The notes beneath the pieces were generated by a model. It saw only the letters and a program-made list of their open reading frames with translations, had not been told where the DNA came from and ran no database searches. DNA of 64,000 nucleotides from Mycolicibacterium arabiense. GTDB taxonomy: Bacteria > Actinomycetota > Actinomycetes > Mycobacteriales > Mycobacteriaceae. This document shows positions 8,350 through 16,122 of the stretch, piece after piece. The DNA lies in contig NZ_AP022593.1 in assembly GCF_010731815.2 (NCBI RefSeq), forward strand, positions 3,038,001 to 3,102,000. The letters run 5' to 3'. The position numbers were made by a program, and so were the translations under genes. Each line of letters begins with the position of its first letter. The stretch's first letter is position 1.

Positions 8350-9587
8350 CCAGTCGGCTCTCGCCGCACCACCACGAGCGTCACGTCGTCCAGCGGCGCC
8401 TTCTCGGCGACCATCTCACGCGCCCGCCCGCACAGGTCGGCCGGTTCGGCGTGGCGGGCGACGTACTGCAGCGCGGGCCGTACGTCGCTGCCGTCGCCGA
8501 TCAGGTCCAGTACGCCGTCGGAGGCGATGATCAGGCTGTCGCCCTCCCCCAGCGCGACCTCTCCGGCCTTCCACGTATCGCCGGGAAGGACGCCGAGTGG
8601 GAGCCCAACGCTGTCCAGCCCGTCCACCCGGCCGTTGGCGCGCACCACGACGGCGAAGCCGTGCCCGGCATCGACGTAGCGGACGGTGGCGTTGGTCGTG
8701 TCCAGGTGGGCATGGAAGAGGGTGACGAAGGTGTCGGTGCGCCCGAGGTCGTCGGCGAGGAGGTCCGCCACGGAGTTCACGACGTCGGCGGGGTCGGTGC
8801 TGCACTCGACTTCGTCGACGGCGCGGGACGCGCCGCGCAACGCCGATCGGACGCTGGCCGCCAGGATCGCGGCACCCAGGCCCTTGCCCATGACGTCGGC
8901 GACGGTGAACGCCGCGCCGCCCTCGATCGCATAGTGGTCGTAGAAGTCGCCACCCACGGCGTACGCCGGCAGGCACATCGCGCACACGGAGTAACCCGGG
9001 AGGTCGCCGATGGCCAGCGGCAGCAGGTGGCGTTGCACGTCGGCTGCTCGCTCCAGGTCGTCGGACTGCTCGAGTTCACGCTGCGCCCAGGCGGCGAGTT
9101 CGTTGAAGGTCTCGAGTTGCTGGTCGTCGAGAACTCGCGGCTCGGTGTCGTAGATGCAGAACGTCCCCACCGGATGGCCACCGGGTCCGTACAGCGGATA
9201 GCCGGCGTAGAACCGGATGCCACCCGGTTGTCCGACGCCGGGGACCATCGCGAACTCGGGCCTGGCGGCCGCGTCCTCGATGATCAACGCCGGGTCGTCC
9301 GGTCTCTCGTAGGTCCGCGCGATCGTGGCCTGACAGATGGTCTTCGTGCGCGGCAGATTGATGCCGATGTCGAGGTTGTCGACTTGTTTGAAGAACTGCC
9401 GATCCCGGTCGACGAGGGCCACCGCGGCCATCGGCACGCCGATCGCGATGCGGGCCATCCGCGTGATCCGGCCGAAGCGGTCGTCGGGCGGCGAGTCGAG
9501 CAGCTGCAACTGCGCGAGTGAGCGCACTCGCGCGTCCTCGACCTCAGGCGGTAGCTCCCAGCTCGCTCGAAGAGCCTCGACCGTCAT
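8346..9587 (-). CDS. GAF-domain PP2C/SpoIIE-type phosphatase (RsbU/RsbP-like)
   Basis: 413 aa. The N-terminal GAF-like sensor covers about residues 25-175 (NLPRTKTICQATIA, GGIRFYAGYPLYGPGGHPVGTFCI), and a SpoIIE-type PP2C domain fills about 185-410. Metal-site Asp residues are visible in GGDFYD (Asp214), VADVMGKG (Asp231) and ASDGVLD. Such enzymes dephosphorylate STAS proteins in response to a signal sensed by GAF, so this is the expected reset arm for the STAS protein two genes downstream. It overlaps the synthase start by 4 nt and the preceding GH26-like gene by 4 nt. Cytosolic; no membrane segment. Confidence 0.87.
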   Translation of the reverse strand: MTVEALRASWELPPEVEDARVRSLAQLQLLDSPPDDRFGRITRMARIAIGVPMAAVALVDRDRQFFKQVDNLDIGINLPRTKTICQATIARTYERPDDPALIIEDAAARPEFAMVPGVGQPGGIRFYAGYPLYGPGGHPVGTFCIYDTEPRVLDDQQLETFNELAAWAQRELEQSDDLERAADVQRHLLPLAIGDLPGYSVCAMCLPAYAVGGDFYDHYAIEGGAAFTVADVMGKGLGAAILAASVRSALRGASRAVDEVECSTDPADVVNSVADLLADDLGRTDTFVTLFHAHLDTTNATVRYVDAGHGFAVVVRANGRVDGLDSVGLPLGVLPGDTWKAGEVALGEGDSLIIASDGVLDLIGDGSDVRPALQYVARHAEPADLCGRAREMVAEKAPLDDVTLVVVRREPTG

Positions 9588-10444
9588 GTCTCGACCTCAC
9601 TCAGTGCCGCGGCCATCGCCGCAGCGGATCGGGGCGTGCTGCGAATCCGCCAGTCGGTTTCCTTGTCGTGGTCGAACCAGACGAAGCCGGCCACGTCCTC
9701 GGCGGTCAGCCACTCGATGAACTCGCCGATCCAGTGCGCCTTGTCGCCGCCCGCCTCTGCGCAGCCCACCTCTGCCATCAGAACCGGCTTGTCGGCGATT
9801 TGCCGAACCGCGGCGAGCGTCGGGGCGAAGATCTCCGTCGGCGGCATCCAGCGACTCCATGGTTGGGTGATTCCCCAGTTGTAGCCGTCTATTCCAATGA
9901 CGTCGACGTATGCGTCGCCCGGGTACCACGCCTCCAGCGCGTGGTCGGTGGAGTTGGCTGCGTCGGGTGCCCACATCCACTGCACGCGGTCGGCCCCTCG
10001 GGCTCGAAACAGGTCGTGGACGTGACGCCACGCGTCGGCGTAGACCTCCGGTGCGGTGCCGCCGGCCGGGGACCACGGATACCAGTCCCCGTTGAACTCG
10101 TGGGCAAGGCGAATCATTACCGGGGACTGGGTTCCGGCAAGGGCATCGGCCCACGCGATCAGGTGGGCGTCGTGCTCACCGGCGACGATCTGGGGCACGA
10201 GCGCACCGGCGTCGCGTTGCCGGTCCGTGCGCCACAGCCAGGGCTCCCAGGTGATCACCGGCATCGCGCCCGTCGCGGCAACCCTCCCGATCTCACGCAC
10301 CGGCGGCCCCGCGGCGAAGTCCTCGAACCACAGCACCATGTCGGGCCGGCGACCCACCGCCGCGGCGATATCTGCGACCTCGTCGAGCCCCCATGCTCCT
10401 CCGAGCGTGCTGACTCCAAAGCGCAGACGTCGGTCCATGCGCAT
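9584..10444 (-). CDS. Cytosolic GH26-like glycoside hydrolase
   Basis: 286 aa from ATG 10444; an ATG at 10438 is also possible, since GGAAGAGG lies 4 nt upstream of the first and 10 nt upstream of the second. It is paralogous to the lipoprotein at 4650-5633. Candidate catalytic residues are Glu116 in RLAHEFNGDWYPW and Glu225 in LMAEVGCAE, with shared IDGYNWG and WMWAPDA segments. No signal peptide or lipobox is present, so it appears intracellular, which is unusual for a polysaccharide hydrolase. It is the first gene of the synthase operon. It could edit or abort nascent chains on the inner face, or act on a lipid-linked precursor; the substrate is not known. Confidence 0.75.
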   Translation of the reverse strand: MRMDRRLRFGVSTLGGAWGLDEVADIAAAVGRRPDMVLWFEDFAAGPPVREIGRVAATGAMPVITWEPWLWRTDRQRDAGALVPQIVAGEHDAHLIAWADALAGTQSPVMIRLAHEFNGDWYPWSPAGGTAPEVYADAWRHVHDLFRARGADRVQWMWAPDAANSTDHALEAWYPGDAYVDVIGIDGYNWGITQPWSRWMPPTEIFAPTLAAVRQIADKPVLMAEVGCAEAGGDKAHWIGEFIEWLTAEDVAGFVWFDHDKETDWRIRSTPRSAAAMAAALSEVET

Positions 10445-10864
10445 CCCACCTCTTCCGGCAGACACCGAGGCAACCTTAGGCACCGGGGAACGCGAGCGTA
10501 GGCCAAACGCGTGGCACCCGGCAGGGGCAGGTCGGGGATTTCGGACCCAGTATTTTCAAGGTCAACGCGCGTGTGTTGCTTAATTTGCAGGCAATGACGT
10601 TCACCCGCAGTCGATGGACCCGTTATTTAGTTTGCCGACGAATGGTCTGGCTAATTTGCGGATGTTTGCAAAAGACGTTCTGGACAGCCCGTTAGGTGAT
10701 CATTTCAGTTGCCATACCTGCATCAAGTTGCCGCATTTCGAGATTGCTTGCGCAAGCGTCAACGGAGAGCGCACTATTGAGGCGGCGCAGCGGACGGGTT
10801 CGCTGCGATAAGAGGCTCGATTTCATGGAGCGCACGAGTGGCACGGGGGAAACGGGGAAATGGT
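10445..10864. other. Intergenic region, AT-enriched, no convincing gene
   Basis: 420 bp upstream of the polysaccharide operon. Bases about 10550-10830 are clearly richer in A/T than the surroundings. They contain a 12-bp palindrome GCTTGCGCAAGC at 10746-10757 and a repeated octamer TAATTTGC at about 10579 and 10650. It probably holds promoters for the minus-strand operon and for the small plus-strand gene at 10865. The only open frame of note (10614-10811) has no ribosome site or recognisable sequence. Confidence 0.5.
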
Positions 10865-11131
10865 ATGTCCGACACCGTTCGGTCGCAGGACACCCACGAC
10901 GTCGATGCCGGCGTCGACTACGTGCCGACGGACGAGGCGTTTCGCTCGTCCGGATTGCGCGGTGAACTGCAACGCGTCATGTCGCGAGTGCGGCCCGACG
11001 ACCTGTCAACCAATGAGGTCGCCGCTCTCCTGGACGTCCTCCGGCCCGCTGACTGCCGGGTTGTCGGAGGACCAGCCAACCGGCCAACTCTCCGACTGTT
11101 GACCGCCGGCAGCGAGGACCCGGCGACGTAG
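10865..11131 (+). CDS. Small hypothetical protein
   Basis: 88 aa, ATG 10865 preceded by the purine run GGGGAAA. The N-terminus is acidic and polar; the centre has a helical segment RGELQRVMSRVRPDDLSTNEVAALLDVLRPA that looks like a genuine protein rather than a shadow. The last 42 codons overlap, on the opposite strand, the 3' end of the XRE regulator gene (11006-11509). I do not recognise a family. The helical core could be an interaction module; no function is proposed. Confidence 0.5.
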   Translation: MSDTVRSQDTHDVDAGVDYVPTDEAFRSSGLRGELQRVMSRVRPDDLSTNEVAALLDVLRPADCRVVGGPANRPTLRLLTAGSEDPAT

Positions 11132-11509
11132 TTCGTTCAGCAGCGAGTCGACCGACACCCCGGTGAGATCGCCGGTCAGAGTCGTGAGTTCGACGACGCC
11201 CACTTCGGTGCTGGACAGGTAACCCGCGGCGACCAGGGCCTCCACCGGCGACCGGCCATACGCCCGCGCGAGCGCGACGACGGCCTCGGCCCGAGGCGTA
11301 CTGGTGCCACGCTGCCAGCGCGAGATGCTCGATTGGTCGATGCCCGTGGCGTTGGCGATCTCCTTCTGGCTGACGTCGCCCGTCACCGTGACCACGTAGC
11401 GCCACCATGTCGCGCCAGCCTGTGGTTCTGCGCCCGGTGTCACCGGGTCAGCGTATGGCACCCCGGCACCGGATTCGGGTGACGTCTCGCCCGCCAGATC
11501 GTCTGCCAT
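11006..11509 (-). CDS. XRE-family helix-turn-helix transcriptional regulator
   Basis: 167 aa from ATG 11509. A Cro/C1-type HTH lies at about residues 45-80 (VSQKEIANATGIDQSSISRWQRGT), followed by the helical continuation AEAVVALARAYGRSPVEALVAAGYL seen in actinobacterial XRE proteins. The C-terminal 70 residues are less conserved and include a Leu/Val-rich stretch that may dimerise. The gene is divergent from the secreted PGRS-like protein at 11727, and a strong dyad lies between them 53 bp upstream of this start. Autoregulation and control of the divergent gene are likely but inferred. Confidence 0.82.
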   Translation of the reverse strand: MADDLAGETSPESGAGVPYADPVTPGAEPQAGATWWRYVVTVTGDVSQKEIANATGIDQSSISRWQRGTSTPRAEAVVALARAYGRSPVEALVAAGYLSSTEVGVVELTTLTGDLTGVSVDSLLNELRRRVLAAGGQQSESWPVGWSSDNPAVSGPEDVQESGDLIG

Positions 11510-11561
11510 GACCCCTGACCTCCCTAGCCCGCCGGACGACCTCATGATTACATGCATCGCA

Positions 11562-11583
11562 CTATGCGTGCAAGCACGCATAG
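11562..11583. promoter_or_regulatory. 22-bp dyad, probable XRE operator
   Basis: Two perfect 10-bp arms, CTATGCGTGC (11562-11571) and GCACGCATAG (11574-11583), are separated by AA. A third half-site, ACGCATA, recurs at about 11597-11603, 20 bp from the one in the right arm. It sits in the 217-bp divergent region between the XRE gene and the PGRS-like gene, the expected place for the regulator's own operator. Confidence 0.6.
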
Positions 11584-11726
11584 GTGTAGGCTCAAACGCA
11601 TACACGTAGGACTGGGACCAAGGGAGGCTCGGCTCGCGACCAATTCGCGACAGCCATCGGCGTGCATGACCTGTCATTCGACAACACCGCGTTACTGGCT
11701 CTGACGAGCCCAATTAGGAGCTTGAC

Positions 11727-13478
11727 ATGAAGAATTCCCTCTACGCCTCGGGCATCGCAATCGCAGGCGCCGGCGCGCTCAGCGTCCTCGCCGCGGGCAC
11801 GGCCCAGGCCGCGCCGACCCAGGTCGCCCCGTTGGCACCCGTGTCGTCACAGTGCGTTCTCGCGCCCACCGAGTGCGGGACGCAGACGCTGGGCGCCAGC
11901 CTCTCCTTCGTTCCCAACGCATTGGCGGCGGCATCGACCATCACCTTCGGGCCGGTCGAGCCCTTCCACACCTTCTACTCGAACGATCCCTTCTACGGAC
12001 TGATCGGCATCGCCGGCATCATCCCGATCCTGAACATCTTCGTGAGCAACGGGGTCGACGGTGCAGCGGGCACGGGAGCCAACGGCGGCAACGCAGGTCT
12101 GTTCCTTGGCTACGGCGGCCTAGGCGCCTCCGCAGCCCCCGGAATTGCAGGCGGCAACGGCGGCCAGGGCGGGTTGTTCTTCGGCAACGGAGGCAACGGC
12201 GGCGTTGGCGGACTCGGTGCCACCGGCGGCAACGGCGGTAACGCCGGACTCCTGGCGCTGTTCGGACATGGTGGTGACGGCGGCCTCGGTGGCGCAGGCA
12301 CACCCGGCACGCCGGGCACATCAGCAGGGGCGGCAGCTGCAAATGGCACGACGGGAACGACCGGAGCGGACGGAACGACCGGCACCAACGGGACGAACGT
12401 GCCGCCGAGCGGACCGGCAGGCACTGCGGGTGCTGCAGGCGCTGCGGGCACCGTGACCGGTGGTGACGGCCTCCCGGGCTCTCCCGGTAACCCCGGCGGA
12501 GCGGGCGGAGCCGGCGGCGCAGTGGCAGGTACGGCACCCATCGCGACCGGAGGCGCCGGCGCTGCCGGTGGCGCCGGGACGGCGGGCGCCAATGGTGGCG
12601 AGGGCGGCGCAGGCGGCGCCTCGTCCACGACAGGCACTGGCGCTACGGCCATCGGCGGCGCAGGCGGCGCAGGCGGCAACGGCGGAACCGGCGCGACGAA
12701 CGGTGGCGCGGGCGGCGCGGGCGGCGCTGCGGTCAGCGTCTCGGGCCCGGCTATCGGCGGCACCGGCGCAGACGGCGGTGACGGTGGGGTCGGAGCCGCT
12801 GGTGGGGCCGGCACTGCCGGCGGTACCGGTGGCACCGGGACGGCAGGCACCAACGGCACCGTCGTCGGAACTGCGGGTACCGCGGGCACCGCGGCAGGCG
12901 CAGGCGGCAACGGCGGTAGCGGCGGGCTGTTCGGTGGCGGTGGTGCGGCCGGTAGCGGCGGCACGGGCGGAACCGGCGGCGCGGGTGGTACCGGACAAGC
13001 GGGCGGTGACGGCGGCACGGGCGGAACCGGCGGCACCGGCGGAACCGGTGGTGACGGCGATGTCGGCGGTAACGGCGGCGTCGGCGGAGCCAGCGGCGCT
13101 GGCACGGGTGTGGGTGGCACCGGTGTCGGCGGACTCGGCGGCGAGGGTGGTTCGGGCGCATCGGGTGGCCCGGCCGGCGCTGGCGGAGCGGGTGGAACCG
13201 GTGGGTCCGGCGGGACCGGGGGCACCGGTGCTGCAGGCGGGACCGGGGGCACCGGCGGGACCGGCGGCGCAACCGGCACTGCCGGTGGCAGCGGCCTGTT
13301 CGGGCACACCGGCGGGGCCGGTACCACCGGCGCCACGGGTGGGACCGGAGCGACCGGCGCAACCGGAGCGACCGGTAGCACCGGAGCGACCGGCGCAACC
13401 GGAGCGACTGGCGGGTCCGGCACTGCCGGCGCCGGTGGTAGCGACGGTGCCGACGGCGCTGACGGCGCCTCCTCGTAG
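11727..13478 (+). CDS. Secreted glycine-rich PGRS-like protein without a PE domain
   Basis: 583 aa, with AGGAG 8 nt before ATG 11727. A Sec signal peptide is clear (hydrophobic residues 8-24, AQA cleavage site at 26-28). About 90 residues of unique sequence with two Cys ([12 protein letters not shown]) follow and end in the PGRS-joining motif GADGVDGAAG-like [15 protein letters not shown]. From about residue 112 to the end it is GGxGGx/GTxGTx repeats; the last stretch is collagen-like GATGAT runs. PE_PGRS proteins carry an N-terminal PE domain for ESX export; here a Sec peptide replaces it, so the PGRS body should leave by Sec. Likely surface or wall located. The codons follow the GC-rich repeat pattern, so opposite-frame open stretches inside it are artefacts. 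Confidence 0.85.
   Translation: MKNSLYASGIAIAGAGALSVLAAGTAQAAPTQVAPLAPVSSQCVLAPTECGTQTLGASLSFVPNALAAASTITFGPVEPFHTFYSNDPFYGLIGIAGIIPILNIFVSNGVDGAAGTGANGGNAGLFLGYGGLGASAAPGIAGGNGGQGGLFFGNGGNGGVGGLGATGGNGGNAGLLALFGHGGDGGLGGAGTPGTPGTSAGAAAANGTTGTTGADGTTGTNGTNVPPSGPAGTAGAAGAAGTVTGGDGLPGSPGNPGGAGGAGGAVAGTAPIATGGAGAAGGAGTAGANGGEGGAGGASSTTGTGATAIGGAGGAGGNGGTGATNGGAGGAGGAAVSVSGPAIGGTGADGGDGGVGAAGGAGTAGGTGGTGTAGTNGTVVGTAGTAGTAAGAGGNGGSGGLFGGGGAAGSGGTGGTGGAGGTGQAGGDGGTGGTGGTGGTGGDGDVGGNGGVGGASGAGTGVGGTGVGGLGGEGGSGASGGPAGAGGAGGTGGSGGTGGTGAAGGTGGTGGTGGATGTAGGSGLFGHTGGAGTTGATGGTGATGATGATGSTGATGATGATGGSGTAGAGGSDGADGADGASS
12070..13470 (+). repeat. PGRS-type Gly-rich coding repeats
   Basis: Tandem imperfect 9-12 bp units of the GGCGGNACCGGC type encode GGxGG and GTxGT motifs. 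A short, more regular block at about 13330-13420 encodes repeated Gly-Ala-Thr triplets and contains near-identical copies of GGAGCGACCGGCGCAACC. Such a block is prone to slippage and length variation. Confidence 0.75.
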
Positions 13479-13528
13479 CGGGTCCGCACAACCGGTAGCC
13501 AACGACCTCCACGGGTCAGCACTGCCAA

Positions 13529-13567
13529 GACACCAGGGGCGTCGGCCATGCCGGCGCCCCTGGTGTC
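13529..13567 (+). terminator. Strong stem-loop downstream of the PGRS-like gene
   Basis: Arms GACACCAGGGGCG (13529-13541) and CGCCCCTGGTGTC (13555-13567) are a perfect 13-bp inverted repeat, and the intervening bases pair further (CGGC/GCCG around CAT). It begins 50 bp after the stop codon. No T-tract follows, as is common for mycobacterial intrinsic terminators. Confidence 0.7.
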
Positions 13568-13603
13568 ACGTCACGGGGAAGTCGGTCGACAGGGGGTTTG
13601 GTC

Positions 13604-13762
13604 ATGACGGATCGAGCGGACGCGAACGTAGCGGCAGAGCAGGGCGGCGGGCGCCATCCCGACCCTGGTCTTCAGACCCGACGAGTTCGGGACGTGGGCC
13701 GGTTGCTGCTGCACTGCGAGAACCGCATCGTCCGCTACGGGAACCAGACCATCGTCTTCTAG
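13604..13762 (+). CDS. Possible small protein, 52 aa
   Basis: Opens with ATG ACG GAT at 13604 and closes with TAG at 13760-13762. The second half (DVGRLLLHCENRIVRYGNQ followed by TIVF) is compact and hydrophobic enough to be real, but there is only a weak purine-rich ribosome site (GGGGGTTTGG). It lies just beyond the terminator of the PGRS-like gene. I do not recognise it; it might be a remnant of a longer gene. Confidence 0.35.
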   Translation: MTDRADANVAAEQGGGRHPDPGLQTRRVRDVGRLLLHCENRIVRYGNQTIVF

Positions 13763-13777
13763 TCCCGCGACTACGGC

Positions 13778-14500
13778 TCAGCGGTAGTACAGCTCCTCAC
13801 CGGTCGGGTATCCCCCGCCGGTGGTCGTGATGTGCACGTGGTCGAAATGGCCTGCCCCGCCTCCGGACGGGCCGCCGGGCGTGTAATACACCCCGCGCCA
13901 GATCGCGTCCTGCATGCCGAATCGCTTGGCGTTCTTCAGCACGAACGCGACGATCTCGTTGCCGAGCGCAATCCCGGATGCCGAACTCGCGTTCGGGATC
14001 ATCACGTCGATCGCAAGACCGTTCGGGTGCCACGGCAGCGGGTCGGAGCGATGTCCACCAATGCTGGTGATCTCCGGGAACGCCTTGCTGATGGCGCGGG
14101 CCACCAGGATCGTCTTGATCTGCAGGCCGCTCTCCGGGGCGAGGCCGGCAGGCAGCAGTTCGGGCGGCTTGGCGGCCGTTCGCCACCGCGACGACGACAC
14201 CAACTGCGCGGGACCTGTCTGTGCGCCCTCCTGCGGAGCGACGACCGGCGCAGCAACGAACTCGTCCGGGGCGGAGACGACCTCCAGGCAGCAGGGCGCG
14301 ACGGCGGCCACGGGCGTCATGGGCGCCGGCTTGGCCTCGACCATGACGGGTTGGGGCTGCACGTCCCCCGCCGAGGCGAGGAGAACCGCGATCGGACCGA
14401 TCACCGTGGCAGCCAGAACCGACGACGTCCGCCGCTTACTGGCTAACGCGTGTCGTCCCACTGGCAGCACCCTACGTTTGAATCGGGGTTCGACTGGCAA
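13778..14500 (-). CDS. Secreted ARB-07466-like (peptidase-M15-like fold) protein
   Basis: Up to 240 aa from ATG 14500; a later GTG (VGRHALASKRRT) is possible. A basic start and a hydrophobic segment (about residues 28-45, VLAATVIGPIAVLLASAG) indicate a signal peptide or anchor, then a Pro/Ala linker of about 60 residues. The C-terminal 110 residues carry the ARB-07466 pattern with metal-site-like motifs: GGHRSDPLPWHPNGLAIDV (His, Asp) and AGHFDHVHITT (HxDHVH). Those motifs resemble the VanX/M15 His-Asp-His arrangement, so a wall-peptide hydrolase or binding role is plausible. The DNA before the next gene holds no clear promoter. Confidence 0.75.
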   Translation of the reverse strand: MPVEPRFKRRVLPVGRHALASKRRTSSVLAATVIGPIAVLLASAGDVQPQPVMVEAKPAPMTPVAAVAPCCLEVVSAPDEFVAAPVVAPQEGAQTGPAQLVSSSRWRTAAKPPELLPAGLAPESGLQIKTILVARAISKAFPEITSIGGHRSDPLPWHPNGLAIDVMIPNASSASGIALGNEIVAFVLKNAKRFGMQDAIWRGVYYTPGGPSGGGAGHFDHVHITTTGGGYPTGEELYYR

Positions 14501-14604
14501 ATCCCGATACCGGACCGTTCGCTCGCTGTTACAGAACCGTGACTATAGCTGCGCGTCTTTTGATGCCGCAACCGTCTGGTGAACATTCGAGCAGGTCACG
14601 ATCG

Positions 14605-15408
14605 CTAGACGTTGGCGAGTTCACCCATCGTCTGCCAGTTGCCCCACTGGGACCGCGAGCGCTCGCGCACCGAGCGGTACGACGTCGTGGCCGCTACCAG
14701 GCCGGTGTCCTGGGACTGCAGCGACCGGCGCACCTGCGCCATCTCCCTGATGATGGCCTCGATCTGGTCGGATTCGCCGTGCGCGGCGAACGTGCGCCGG
14801 TCCCACCACATCATCTGGGTCTGGTATTGCTCGTTGGGATAGGGAGTAGCCGGGATCGCTGCGACCACACCGCCCGACGAGCGCCACTGCTCGAGGATGT
14901 GGGCTGCCGTCGTGGCCATGCAGTAGTTCACGTCGAAGATGGCCATCGCATGGAAGCCGCTGCGGGCGATCATCTTCGCCCGGTGCCGCCCCCCGGTCGG
15001 GTCCTTCGCCAGCCAGGCGGCCTTCATCTCGAGGATGCCCAGCGGTACGCGCTCGTCGATCATCTCGCGCACCTCGTTCTCGCCGTCCTGGCCTGCCCAC
15101 TCCACCACCGCATGTGAGTCATCCGCGGAACGCAGCGGGCCCTTCGCCCGGACGCCACCCACGACGCGGCCGTCGACGTCGGTCAACGCCCAGAACAACC
15201 CGGTGTCATCGGCGCACTGCGCCCGGTCGGAGTCCAGGGCATCGCTGACGCCGAAGCGCGCGTAACTCGCCACGGCACCGCGGTGATAGTCGGCGAAGAG
15301 TTCGGGTTCCGCCTCGGGCGTCGCCATCACCATCGTGCATTCCGCCACCGGATCCCAGCACGCAGCCCGTGTGAATCCGTCGAACACCGTCGCCTCGTCA
15401 AGCTTCAC
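14605..15408 (-). CDS. GNAT/autoinducer-synthase-like protein of unknown function
   Basis: 267 aa from GTG 15408, chosen because AGAGGGA lies about 7 nt upstream; an ATG at 15432 is in frame but lacks a ribosome site. I do not recognise a named family. Features resembling GNAT-fold N-acyl synthases (FeeM/LuxI type) are a strand with GRVVGGVRAKGPLR, a following LGILEMKAAWLA strand-helix, and CMATTAAHILEQWRSSGG leading to an IPATPYPNE loop. No signal peptide or membrane segment. It stands alone, preceded by a dyad-rich, AT-rich region that should make its expression tightly regulated. The fold assignment is tentative. Confidence 0.6.
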   Translation of the reverse strand: MKLDEATVFDGFTRAACWDPVAECTMVMATPEAEPELFADYHRGAVASYARFGVSDALDSDRAQCADDTGLFWALTDVDGRVVGGVRAKGPLRSADDSHAVVEWAGQDGENEVREMIDERVPLGILEMKAAWLAKDPTGGRHRAKMIARSGFHAMAIFDVNYCMATTAAHILEQWRSSGGVVAAIPATPYPNEQYQTQMMWWDRRTFAAHGESDQIEAIIREMAQVRRSLQSQDTGLVAATTSYRSVRERSRSQWGNWQTMGELANV

Positions 15409-15431
15409 AGAGTCATCCCTCTCTGGCGGCA

Positions 15432-15551
15432 TGCACCGGACGGTGCAACGCGATCCGTATGGTCGTTATAGCAATACCATACTTTTCGTATTTTTAGCTA
15501 TCTAGCTGGTATTTCATACACAGAGTTATTGTTTAGCAACGTAAGTTGCTA
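15432..15551. promoter_or_regulatory. AT-rich control region with four inverted repeats
   Basis: Upstream of the GNAT-like gene. The dyads are: TGCACCG/CGGTGCA around GA (15432-15447); GTATGGT (15457-15463) with ACCATAC (15476-15482); AGCTA/TAGCT around TC (15496-15507); and TAGCAAC/GTTGCTA around GTAA (15534-15551). Additional GTAT/ATAC half-sites occur at 15479-15491 and 15509-15519. The A/T content is sharply higher than in flanking DNA. Likely a promoter with several operators. Confidence 0.55.
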
Positions 15552-16122
15552 GGCATCGATCAGCCCTGCATCACCCCGCACGCATGGAACCGCAGGCGCC
15601 GGCGACGGGCTATGCATCCGCCTCCCGCCGACTGGCACCCCGCCCCCTGGCGGGTGGCGACGAATCGAGTTGTCGGCGAACGACTTCGGCCGATCAAGAT
15701 CAACCGGCGGTGCGCGGGGGTCCGCCCGCCGAGCAACGCCGGGGGGTCGCGGGTTCTCGCAACGTGTCACCGCCATCCCGCTGGGGAGACGCTGAGCAAC
15801 CCCGTTGCTGGACACCCCGGCGGCGGCCCCGACACGCCGAACATGCGGGACGGCAAGGACTATCGGACCGGGTGGTGGGGGTTTAGCGAAGAAACGACGG
15901 TGGCGCCAATAACCGGCTAACGGAGCGTGTCCGCTCCCAAGTTCGGGAAAGGGGTGGCCAATCGGGTAGGGTCGGGTTTTCCAGCCGCACCGGTTCAGAC
16001 GTTGAGCAAACTTTCACATTCACCAAGCGAAGTTCGATAGCAAAGCAACGAAGGTGGCTGGGCGCCGAGCCGTCGGACGTCGGGGAAACTGTCATGGCGA
16101 TTTCGGTGTGCGGGGGCACCCA
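15552..16122. other. Intergenic region, no supported gene
   Basis: About 570 bp. Several open frames exist on both strands but are Arg/Pro-rich in the way GC-rich noise is, and none has a ribosome site. A 6-bp stem hairpin GGAGCG-TGTC-CGCTCC lies at 15922-15937. The last 100 bp before the diguanylate cyclase gene are less GC-rich and may hold its promoter. Confidence 0.45.

Noticed and set aside
10614..10811. 65-codon open frame in the AT-enriched intergenic region
   Set aside because: No ribosome site, no recognisable features, and the composition differs from the coding regions around it.
12070..13470. Possible CRISPR array in the repeat-rich stretch
   Set aside because: Repeats are in-frame 9-12 bp coding units without unique spacers, and no cas genes are present.
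12110..13549. Long Pro/Val-rich open frame on the minus strand inside the PGRS-like gene
   Set aside because: It is the reverse reading of GGxGGx codons; GC-rich repeats stay open on several frames. No ribosome site and no non-repetitive sequence.
15546..15920. 124-codon open frame downstream of the dyad cluster
   Set aside because: Arg/Pro-rich, no ribosome site, starts inside a dyad; judged non-coding.
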